Part shown: piece by piece, positions 15,101 through 22,104 of the stretch
Numbering within the stretch: position 1 is the stretch's first letter
How the letters are laid out: each line of letters starts with the position of its first letter
From: Bondarzewia mesenterica
Lineage: Eukaryota; Basidiomycota; Agaricomycetes; Russulales; Bondarzewiaceae
Length of the DNA stretch: 22,104 bases
Assembly (NCBI GenBank): GCA_004802705.1
Contig: SGPL01000538.1
Location: 1 to 22,104, forward strand
Direction: 5' to 3'
Notes under the pieces: model-generated
What the model was told of the DNA's origin: nothing
Databases searched by the model: none
The model's input: the letters and a program-made list of their open reading frames with translations, nothing else
Translations under genes and position numbers: made by a program

Positions 15101-15640
15101 AGGGATGGCGAGGGAAAGTGACGAAAGCAGGGGCTCGGTAGCGAATATCAGTTCGCTCCTCGTTTCCTCCAATGGTTCGACCATTTCTTCATAGCAACTA
15201 TTTCAGATTGACCTATGTACTAAGTGAACATGCCCGACCCACCTAAGATACAGGGGTGACGTAGTCTGCTGAGAGATGAAGCCTGCAACACTCACGTCCG
15301 TCAAAAAATTCACATCTGTCATTCATGTGGATTTCTCTACCTCGGACTTCAACACCTCCAGCGTCTTCTCTCTCGCAGACGGTGTCATCCGATCCATCTC
15401 GGCAGTCCTCTTCTCAAATGTCCACACAGATACACGCTTGTGCGTGACCTTGTGTGTCGCGGGCTGCACGCGCCATAATCCAACGGCAAACATTGTAAAG
15501 TGAGTGACATCTGAAAAAGAGGCAGGTGGAGAGCTGGAGGGTGTAGGCGTTCCAACGCGACTCCCCGTCGCCGATGCACCAATGACATAAGATTGTGAGA
15601 TATTAGATCGAGAGAAGAAGGAGGTTGCTGCTGCGAGCAT
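12197..15640 (-). CDS. SCY1: SCY1-like pseudokinase (SCYL2/CVAK104 type)
   Basis: SCY1/SCYL2 proteins are catalytically weak or dead kinases that work in clathrin-linked traffic between Golgi and endosomes. Minus-strand exons: 15640-15341, 15282-15243, 15186-15056, 15000-14893, 14840-14708, 14651-14466, 14405-14167, 14105-13901, 13833-13787, 13733-13644, 13578-13495, 13441-13376, 13321-13219, 13167-12884, 12826-12197. They join to 881 residues; yeast Scy1 is about 800 and SCYL2 about 930. The kinase-like domain (about 45-300) has IIHSNITPE where active kinases have HRDxKxxN, and GGLG (199-202) instead of DFG, but keeps APEYALDEVLDTASDMYSLG. Residues about 300-640 form helical HEAT-like repeats (LPTLLEEMKDIHLLPYIL, ERALKVVPDLCETIDY). 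The last 210 residues are Ser/Pro-rich and end DDWGDFDPLA. Exons 2-3 and 6-7 use AAG and TAG acceptors chosen by phase and family fit. Tail to tail with HRQ1. Confidence 0.92.
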
Positions 15641-15989
15641 GGTTGTTCGTGCGTCGTGCCTTGAGTTTCAAAGTTCGTTATTGCAAAGCTACAGTCAAAA
15701 TAGCGAAAGATAATTAAATCCAGGCGGGCTCGATATATGGAGAGATGAATGGAGAAGAGGCTTGTAAACTGTCCAAGCCGTAAATGCACCACGGTCGCGT
15801 TCAATACTTCGTGACCTCAGAGGTCTATGCTGACTCAGAAATATGCCTTTTACGGAAGAACACAACCTGCAGTACGAGTCACTCATGCGGGATCATCTGA
15901 TCTTAGTGTAGACTATATGATCGCTATTACAGGAGGAGTAGAAAGAAAATAGGTAGGTATCCTGAGCTCGAGAATAAATCTAAGAGGGA
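15641..15989. other. Intergenic region, upstream of SCY1
   Basis: This gap separates the SCY1 start (15640, minus) from the stop of the arrestin-like gene (15990, minus). It should hold the SCY1 promoter and leader and the arrestin 3' end. The minus-strand open frames across it (15385-15804, 15695-15886) have no family resemblance and overlap SCY1 exon 1 out of frame, so I treat them as chance. No RNA gene was seen. Confidence 0.45.
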
Positions 15990-17528
15990 TCAGCGTTCAA
16001 TACTCTGGGATAGGCGCGAAACTCCCCCGCTATTGCTTAAACCTAAGGCAGGATACGACGCGCTGACCTGACGCACTTCGCGTTCACGTCCACCCCACGG
16101 TTCGGTCGCGATATTTATGACTTCGTTATGGCTGTAGCTTGGCAAGAAACCTGTCGAGCTGCAAGGTGGGCATATAGAGACCCTGACGATGTACTGCCAA
16201 TGTACCAGGGTCAAAGTCTGTGCGCACAGTTGTATCGGACGTCAAAGCTCACCGATATTTCTATAGCGCCATCTACGCGCCACGTCTGTTCCTTTCCCGA
16301 TTCCCCAGCTTTCAGTAAATACTGACAAGAGACTTGTCCTTCCCGAGACGCATCGCTCGTGACGGCCACTGCAGATGACAAAACAGTCTCGCGACCACCG
16401 GTTAAGCGGTTGTTCTTCACCCAGAGTCGTGTCTGCTTCACAAGCTTCACCTCTATATGTTGACAAAGAAGTCGAGAAAGAGCCGGAGCTTCTGGACAGT
16501 TTATCACGAGTTTCAGTGGTAAGTGGAAGCCAGAGGAGACGAAGGCGTTGGCCGGCAAAGAAAGCTGTTGCGTCGAAATTGACCGTTAGATTTTTAGGCG
16601 CCGAAAATCGGGATATACATACTTCAAAAGAAGGAGATTCGACGGCGTTGTTACGAACGGTATTGCCACGGAATTTCGGAGACAGCGGAATGGTTGTGAT
16701 CATGCCTCCATCAAACGTCCCGCTGTCCAATCCACCTTCAGGAAATGGGAGACGAGGGGGCCATGATTTGGGTAAGTAGAGCAAAGGAATGCTTTTTCTA
16801 TTGCGAACGTTCAGCAAGGACACTGCTGCAAGAACGGTTGTCCCACTTACTCCTCATGCCTCCGCATTCCCTTTCGAAAGACATCAATTTTGAGAACATA
16901 AGACACGTCACAGGAAACTCCGGGGGTCCACACTGCATACGACGGCGGTAGTGGCGACATTCCTCCCTTTACATAGGACGGAAATGGGATGGAGAATGTG
17001 TAGAGGTGATCCGTCAAGTAGTACGCTCCTACAGGAGTGCGGGGTCCGGGGATGTCAACCTTATCTGATACGACGACGACGCTCGTCACCTCCTCAACCA
17101 TACCTCGAGTAACAGATGTTACATTGACTTTTCCTTGAAGCTGCTTACGAGGAAAGAAGGTTAGCATAGTGCGCGGGATGGAAGCAGCTGCTTCTGACTG
17201 TTGCGGTAAGTTGCACGACGTGTGTGCATTCCCTGAGCAACTGAACGGTACCATTGACAATGTCGTTGAACCCGTAGGCAGACATCGATAGGCCCCAGAG
17301 TTTCCGTCCAAGATTTATCTCGAGGACGTTGAATTTATAGAAGAAATGGGTGCACGAGGAGGGCTGTGGATCATCCGTGAGAGTGCGTGCAGAAGTAGAG
17401 GCAATGGGGGTCGCCTGGATGACGCGCTCTGATTCCGAGGCGGAAGAAGAATACGGTGGCGACGAAACAAACTCGAGCTCGTCAGTGGCAAGGTCATCAG
17501 GTTCGAATCTGAGAGGCTGATGAGACAT
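15990..17528 (-). CDS. Arrestin-like domain protein
   Basis: Alpha-arrestin-type protein; fungal relatives act as adaptors that bring ubiquitin ligases to membrane transporters. That role is family knowledge and is not shown here. Minus-strand exons: 17528-17199, 17140-16851, 16797-16623, 16564-16253, 16193-15990, joining to 436 residues. Residues 1-60 are acidic and Ser/Pro-rich. The N-terminal arrestin half (about 65-205) includes VLEINLGRKLWGLSMSAYGF, THVVQLTATLQGKVNVTSVT and YTFSIPFPSYVKGGMSPLPP, ending in RKGMRRHEE. The C-terminal half (about 207-420) includes IPLLYLPKSWPP, FHLPLKLVINCPEAPALSRL, LWVKNNRL and ATEPWGGREREVR. A PPSY motif (175-178) matches the PPxY pattern bound by Rsp5/Nedd4 WW domains, though it sits in a conserved strand region. 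The last intron is drawn with 59 bases; an earlier in-frame acceptor would make it only 35 bases and add eight residues. A TATA box lies about 50 bases upstream of the start. Confidence 0.85.
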
Positions 17529-18874
17529 GGGATTCGACAGAGATGAGAATTCGAGTCAGAAACCGCAGTGTTGCCACTTTATAGTCTTCAACAGTTGATC
17601 TGTCCGCGGTGGGAGGTGTTCCTTAATATCGGGGAATCAGCAGAACTACCCCCTAGTCATGAACTTAGTTGACTTGACAAAGCACGATAGCTTCGGTTCA
17701 GCTTAATACGGGGGGTTAAAACGGTACACTCGGAATGCAAGGCTCCCCGCAAACGTGGAGATGTGACTTGACATGAGTACCTGACGCAGACCCAGCGTTG
17801 CCTGAACGAGTCATTGGGAGTTGATTATGCGATGGAAGACAGCTCCATTCAGACAACTTCGCCTTCGTATGCAGATGCCATATTGCCCACGTCAAACGTC
17901 AGATGCGCGACTGGTGGCGTTGCACTCAGGAGTCTGAAGTGCAGGGCAGCAACTTAAGCAAGAATTTACATGCCTTTAATGCGTTCAGAAGGACCGGTAA
18001 ACTCACCGTTCTTGTGATGTCCAATCTCGATGATATGGAATGGAATACAGACTAATACAGACCGCAGACGATTTCCAATTGTCCGGGCTAGCTCTGTTAA
18101 CCGGTATCGATACTATTTTGCAAGTCATCAACTGTCATCAAAGGCTTAAACACGAACGTTTGAACCATTGGTGTTTCTCGGCTTATTTGGGTTAGATGTG
18201 CCGGCGGGCGAGATCGCTATACTAGAGCGAGACTGCCATATTCTGCCCGCGGCGAATTATTCCAGGTGCTTCCATAGTACGGTCGGACAGAGTGTTCTGG
18301 TGACTCGCACATACTGTACCTAAAGGGACAATAGCACCAGAGGTCAAGCAATGGAAGCTGCTGAGAATGTCATACATATTAGTGTCCATGCAAGCACGAA
18401 AGATAAAATTCAGCCAGCCATAGATCACAGACAGGCACGAAAGATCCGTCCCGCGGCAACGTGGACGTCGTCTTGATCTTTTTTGGGCGCAGCCTCACTT
18501 CTTCAGAGCTAAGGGCGTCAGTACGATTGCAACACATATGACCTCATTTGCACAATTCCCAGCGAATACGTACACATGGGGGATTTTTGGATCCAAAAAT
18601 CGAAGCGTTCAGGCTGATCTATGAATCACGCGCTGGTATGTACTGCATTTGTCGGAGAAAGTACGGATATACCCTGATGTATCAAACGTGCAGGACCGTT
18701 TGGAAGGGATGAGATTCTCAGCGGCCTTTCCGAGGAGGAAACTGAGCTTGAAGTTGCAGCAACAAGCGCTCTGAAGTCGTGGGAGTATATTGGTCAGACT
18801 GTACAGTCTGCAGCCACCGGTTCCGCTAGCCACAGTCTACCAGTGAGCTCGACAAATTCCTCGATCTTCAAGCA
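17529..18874. other. Long intergenic region between arrestin-like gene and RPL7
   Basis: The largest gap in the window, 1346 bases, lies between two divergent genes. It must hold the promoters of both. The left end has a TATA box for the arrestin-like gene. From 17600 to about 18550 I see no credible gene, tRNA or repeat; the minus-strand frames at 18222-18428 and 18609-18833 look like chance. At 18563-18635 and 18694-18842 there are two exon-like blocks with phased splice sites (see findings), which could be a decayed gene, an upstream RPL7 leader, or chance. Confidence 0.45.
17577..17584 (-). promoter_or_regulatory. TATA box of the arrestin-like gene
   Basis: On the minus strand this reads CTATAAAG, a good TATA match, 49-56 bases upstream of the arrestin-like start codon at 17528. 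That spacing would place transcription start about 20-25 bases before the ATG, giving a short leader. The call rests on sequence and position only. Confidence 0.5.
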
Positions 18875-20104
18875 ATGGCGGCTTCCACAACGTACGTTCA
18901 ACCTATGCTTTGATTCTTGATGGACGCGTTCTGACTTCTCTGATCATGCAGAGTACCTACGGTCTCGGTCAGTTTGAATCTTTGCTTGAGAACGAGACGT
19001 CGTTGGCATTTCTTATCCATGGTTACAATTCTATCATCAGGACATCGAAGTCCCGGAGACCCTCCTCAAGAAGCGCAAACAGAACGAAAAGGCTCGTGAA
19101 GAGCGTTTGGTCAAGGCTGATGCCGCTCGCAAGGTGCGTCTGACTTTAGATTATGAAAGATGATGCATATTTTTCTTTGAATGGCTAGTGAGACTTCGTT
19201 TTGCCCTGTTGCCTTCAATTAACCATCTTTCGGGACTGATCTTCATTCAAGGTCTCCAATGATTGCAGTGCGAGAGTTTGACTGACATGTGATTTTGTGA
19301 TCTCAGGCGGCGAAGGCCAAGCGCAAGGTTATCTTCAAGCGCGCCGAGTCATATGTGAAGGAGTACTTGTCGAAGGAGCGGGAGGAGATTCGCTTGAAGC
19401 GGGCGGTGCGGACATCAGGCGACTTCTACGTCCCTGCTCAACCGAAGGTTTACTTTGTCGTGCGAATTCGAGGGTGAGTCTTCCGTCTGATCAGCTGTAG
19501 TGGTTCTCATGCAGTTTCTTTATCATTTCCTAGTATTAACGAGATTGCACCAAAACCACGCAAGATTTTGCAGCTCCTGCGCCTCCTGCAGATCAACAAC
19601 GGTGTTTTCGTGCGGGTCACAAAGGCGACGCAGCAAATGCTCCGACTCATCGAGCCTTATGTTACCTATGGGTAAATTGCTCCTATGGTTTCATGCATGT
19701 GTTGGGTGTTGACGTTGCCACAGCGAGCCCAACTTGAAGTCCGTCCGTGAGCTGATCTACAAGCGTGGCTACGGCAAGGTCGACAAGCAGCGCATTCCCC
19801 TCTCCAACAATGCCGTCATTGAGGAGGCTCTCGGCAAGTATGACATCCTCTCTGTTGAGGATCTTGTCCACGAGATCTTCACCGTCGGCCCCAACTTCAA
19901 GCAGGCGAGTGTTGGACCTTCTCATGCACTCTGGCATTCTCTAACCCATGNCTCTATTCGTAGGCTGCCAACTTCCTCTGGCCTTTCAAGCTTTCGAACC
20001 CGACTGGTGGCTGGAGAACTCGCAAGTTCCAGCACTATGTCCAGGGTGGTGACTTTGGTAACCGGGAGGATAACATCAACAAGCTCATCCGGCAGATGAA
20101 CTAA
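18875..20104 (+). CDS. RPL7: 60S ribosomal protein L7 (uL30)
   Basis: Component of the large cytosolic ribosomal subunit. Predicted exons: 18875-18891, 18952-18967, 19041-19133, 19307-19473, 19534-19671, 19724-19904, 19964-20104, joining to 250 residues, the usual length for fungal L7. The start gives [20 protein letters not shown], a typical L7 N-terminus, which supports the two tiny first exons (17 and 16 bases). A basic helix follows ([28 protein letters not shown]), then the uL30 core ([35 protein letters not shown]) and the eukaryotic extension ([38 protein letters not shown]), ending [14 protein letters not shown]. Intron 3 (19134-19306, 173 bases) is much longer than the rest and contains a box C/D snoRNA. 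The last intron (19905-19963) has a GC donor (CAG/GCGAGT) and the only ambiguous base in the window, N at 19951. The joined frame is intact. Confidence 0.96.
19153..19246 (+). ncRNA. Box C/D snoRNA inside RPL7 intron 3
   Basis: Predicted 2'-O-methylation guide for 25S rRNA. Seen in sequence: a C box ATGATGC (19160-19166, one mismatch to RTGATGA), a D box CTGA (19236-19239), and flanks that pair as a terminal stem (ATGAAAG at 19153-19159 with TCTTCAT at 19240-19246, one bulge). A C'-like GTGAGAC lies at 19188-19194. Just upstream of the D box, ACCATCTTTCGGG (19222-19234) is a 13-base perfect complement of the conserved rRNA segment CCCGAAAGATGGT. By the rule of the fifth base upstream of box D, C19231 would direct methylation of the G in CCCG, which I believe is G805 in yeast numbering (the snR39b site). 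Yeast RPL7A and RPL7B introns carry snR39 and snR59, which target A807 two bases away, so the host-gene link is ancient. It would be released from the spliced intron. Confidence 0.8.
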
Positions 20105-20651
20105 GCTGTTTCTTCTCTGGTGGTGGTTGGGAGGTGGCTTGGGGCGATGGACGTGTCGCTGATTGGATTCGTCCACATCTTATGGCAATGCATGGCATGA
20201 GATACTCTTTTCTGTTCTTTTGCGTTTCTACTCGCTTTCTGTGCCTGTATGCTCTATGATGCATGGGAAAAGAAATAGCCATATACTTTTCAGGCTTTAA
20301 TATTTGCGCCGTGCATGCATACGGGTTCCGGTGGGAGTAGAGTCGTTGTCCTGCTGATGTCCTCTTGTCTTGGCCGAAAAAAGTGACCTGTTGGAAAATC
20401 CGAACAAGACCGACAGTACTAGCTGTAATTTACCACATGTTTTTATACTACACGCGAGCTGTGAAGCCCTGAAGCCGAAGCTTGAGCTTGAGATTGAATG
20501 ATTATTATTGGCTTCGGAGCACGGTGTTCCGGGGTCGAATCTGCGATCTAGACAGATGGACCCCTGATGCATTCCCCGCATTCCCCAACCTTGCCCCCAA
20601 CCATAACCTGTGAGTCCTCCCCCCCTCAACATCGAATTCCAACCTTGGACG
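20105..20651. other. Intergenic region between RPL7 and the dehydrogenase gene
   Basis: The left part is the RPL7 3' end, T-rich after the stop, which should include its polyadenylation region. The right part should be the promoter and leader of the dehydrogenase gene, with a C-rich stretch just before its ATG. Minus-strand frames here (for example 20297-20662) show no family resemblance. No clear TATA box, RNA gene or repeat was seen. Confidence 0.45.
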
Positions 20652-21893
20652 ATGAGGATCACAGCACGCTGCCTGCAGCAATGGGACCGCTACCTCGTGC
20701 GCGGAAAGAGCATCAGTTTCATTGGCCTCGGGAACATGGGGTCCGAGATGGCCTCCAACTTGTTCTCGAAGCGATTCGCCGAGACGAGCGATGCGCACTT
20801 TGTCGTCTGCGACGCCGTTCCGGAGAACGCTGCCCGCTTTTGCGAGACCTTTGAGAAGAGCTTCCCAGGAGCCAAGTTGGGAATCGCGTTGACACCTGAA
20901 GAGTGCGTCGTTTGGCGTTAGTGTTGAAGGTCGTTGTCGAACCCTGATGGATGATGAATGATCGTGCAGAGCTGTTTTGGCTTCGAGTACGGTGGTGACC
21001 ATGTTGCCGTCGTCCCCGCACGTGCGCAAGGTCTATGCCGAGTCGGGCGGGATCATACCTGCGCTGAGACTGTTGGCTGAAAGCGAGGCGAGGTCGACGC
21101 TCTGCATCGATTCCACGACGCTCGATGTGCAGGTCGGGCGGGCTACCGCTGCTGAGACACGCGAAACCGGTGCTGAGATGGTCGACGCCCCTGTCTCCGG
21201 AGGTATGTCACCCTTTTGTTCAGTTTATTGTGGGAAGGAGTGACCATCATCGGGTCGCTGTACGTATAGGGGTGACGGGGGCGAAAGCCGGGACGCTGTC
21301 TTTCCTTGTCGGAGGGACGGAAGACGGGTTCGAGCGGGCGTCTCCGATCCTCGCGCACATGGGCAAGCGGATCATTCATTGTGGCGCCTCCGGAGCAGGG
21401 CTGGGGGCCAAGATTTGCAACAACCTCGTGCTCGGCGTCGAACAGATCGTTGTTGCGGAGGCGATGCTCCTCGGGCAGCGACTCGGCCTCGATCCCGCCG
21501 TGCTCGCAGGCGTGATCAACAGCTCCACCGGCGCGTGCTGGTCGTCGTCTGTGAACAACCCGGTGGCAGGTTCTCTCCCGGACAAGTCGCCTCCTTGCGA
21601 GCGTGACTACGAGGGAGGGTTTGCGACGGTGCTGATGCTCAAGGTGCGTTCTCTGCTGCTGGATCCGGGCAGCTCGGTTGACATGCGCACGCGAACAGGA
21701 CATGAGGCTCGCCACGGGGGTGTCCAGCGCGACGGGAAGCCCGCTGCCTTTGGCGGAAGCGGCGGAGAGGATCTATGCAGACGTGGTGAAGCAACAGCCG
21801 GAGCTTGCGAAGAAAGATTTCTCGGCAGTGTATTCGTATCTGGAGCGAGCGGCAGACAAGGGACTGAAGATACGGATTGGAGAGATCGACTAG
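20652..21893 (+). CDS. HIBADH: 3-hydroxyisobutyrate dehydrogenase, mitochondrial
   Basis: NAD-dependent enzyme of valine breakdown that oxidises 3-hydroxyisobutyrate to methylmalonate semialdehyde in mitochondria. Exons: 20652-20902, 20970-21202, 21270-21643, 21699-21893, joining to 350 residues, a normal length. The ATG at 20652 starts a short Arg-containing leader (MRITARCLQQWDRYLVRGKS), consistent with mitochondrial import. The Rossmann motif is GLGNMG (25-30). The substrate-binding block is DAPVSGGVTGAKAGTLSFLV, and the catalytic lysine lies in GAGLGAKICNN (about K209). The C-terminal helical domain includes EAMLLGQRLGLDP, STGACWSSSVNNP and YEGGF, and ends KGLKIRIGEID. An upstream in-frame GTG at 20610 is not used in this model. 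Other beta-hydroxyacid dehydrogenases share the fold, but the STGACWSS and APVSGG blocks favour this enzyme. The gene stands alone on the plus strand after RPL7. Confidence 0.93.
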
Positions 21894-21966
21894 GAAATGG
21901 ACGTACAATACGACAGAGTTGTATCTAGACCAAACCGAGTTGACCAATGTTTGTGGTCGGATTACC

Positions 21967-21974
21967 TTATAAAG
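21967..21974 (+). promoter_or_regulatory. TATA box of a gene beyond the right edge
   Basis: TTATAAAG lies 74 bases after the dehydrogenase stop. It is followed from about 22000 to the window end by a strongly CT-rich stretch with no open frame, the usual look of a fungal core promoter and leader. I infer a plus-strand gene whose ATG lies past 22104; this cannot be confirmed within the window. Confidence 0.4.
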
Positions 21975-22104
21975 GGCTTCCCGATCTGCTTCCGACGTCT
22001 GCTCAGACTTTGTCTTTTCTGCAATTCAGTATTTACATTCCTTCCGACTCTTACTCGTCCCTGTCCTCCCCTCCTCTCCCTCCTCTCGGTACACCCCCTT
22101 TCCT

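Noticed and set aside
16375..16779. 134-codon plus-strand open frame
   Set aside because: It is antisense to arrestin exons 3-4, which form a continuous arrestin-like sequence.
17500..17509. GGTTCGAATC, which resembles a tRNA T-loop (B box)
   Set aside because: It lies inside exon 1 of the arrestin-like gene, and no acceptor stem, anticodon arm or A box can be folded around it.
17529..18562. Possible transposon remnant in the long intergenic region
   Set aside because: I found no terminal repeats, target-site duplication or reverse-transcriptase or transposase motifs on either strand.
20505..21029. 174-codon minus-strand open frame
   Set aside because: It is antisense to the dehydrogenase start and its promoter, with no recognisable domain.
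21143..21715. 190-codon minus-strand open frame
   Set aside because: It is antisense to the 3-hydroxyisobutyrate dehydrogenase exons; high GC content keeps stops rare, and its Arg/His-rich product has no family look.

Overview
This window is eukaryotic nuclear DNA and almost certainly comes from a basidiomycete fungus, probably an agaricomycete. The genes are tightly packed and cut into many short exons by introns of about 45-75 bases. Branch-point motifs such as CTAAC are visible, and pyrimidine-rich stretches precede several starts. I rebuilt the genes by hand from splice sites, reading frame and remembered family sequence. No database search was possible, so exon borders are predictions.

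Layout, left to right. (1) 584-4743, plus: SPT16, the large subunit of the histone chaperone FACT, in 18 exons, with one apparent single-base insertion. (2) 4858-5943, minus: a multi-pass membrane protein of unknown function, tail to tail with SPT16 (114 bases apart). (3) 6518-6796, minus: a 92-residue basic protein, possibly mitochondrial. (4) 7118-12075, plus: HRQ1, a RecQ4-like DNA helicase in 33 exons, including three 9-base exons. (5) 12197-15640, minus: a SCY1/SCYL2-type pseudokinase with a helical-repeat middle and a disordered tail, tail to tail with HRQ1 (121 bases apart). (6) 15990-17528, minus: an arrestin-like protein. (7) 18875-20104, plus: ribosomal protein L7 (uL30), whose longest intron carries a box C/D snoRNA aimed at a conserved 25S rRNA segment. 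(8) 20652-21893, plus: mitochondrial 3-hydroxyisobutyrate dehydrogenase. The right edge holds a TATA box and a CT-rich leader that probably belong to a gene outside the window.

The genes do not form a pathway or cluster. They are mostly housekeeping functions: chromatin transcription (SPT16), DNA repair (HRQ1), vesicle traffic (SCY1 and the arrestin, at most loosely related), translation and rRNA modification (RPL7 with its snoRNA), and valine breakdown (3-hydroxyisobutyrate dehydrogenase). I found no mobile element, CRISPR array, tRNA or secondary-metabolite cluster, and nothing that convinces me of a wholly new system.

The points most worth a second look are the intronic snoRNA, two GC-AG introns, the twin 9-base exons in HRQ1, the SPT16 frame break, the pair of in-phase exon-like blocks upstream of RPL7, and the two unrecognised genes.
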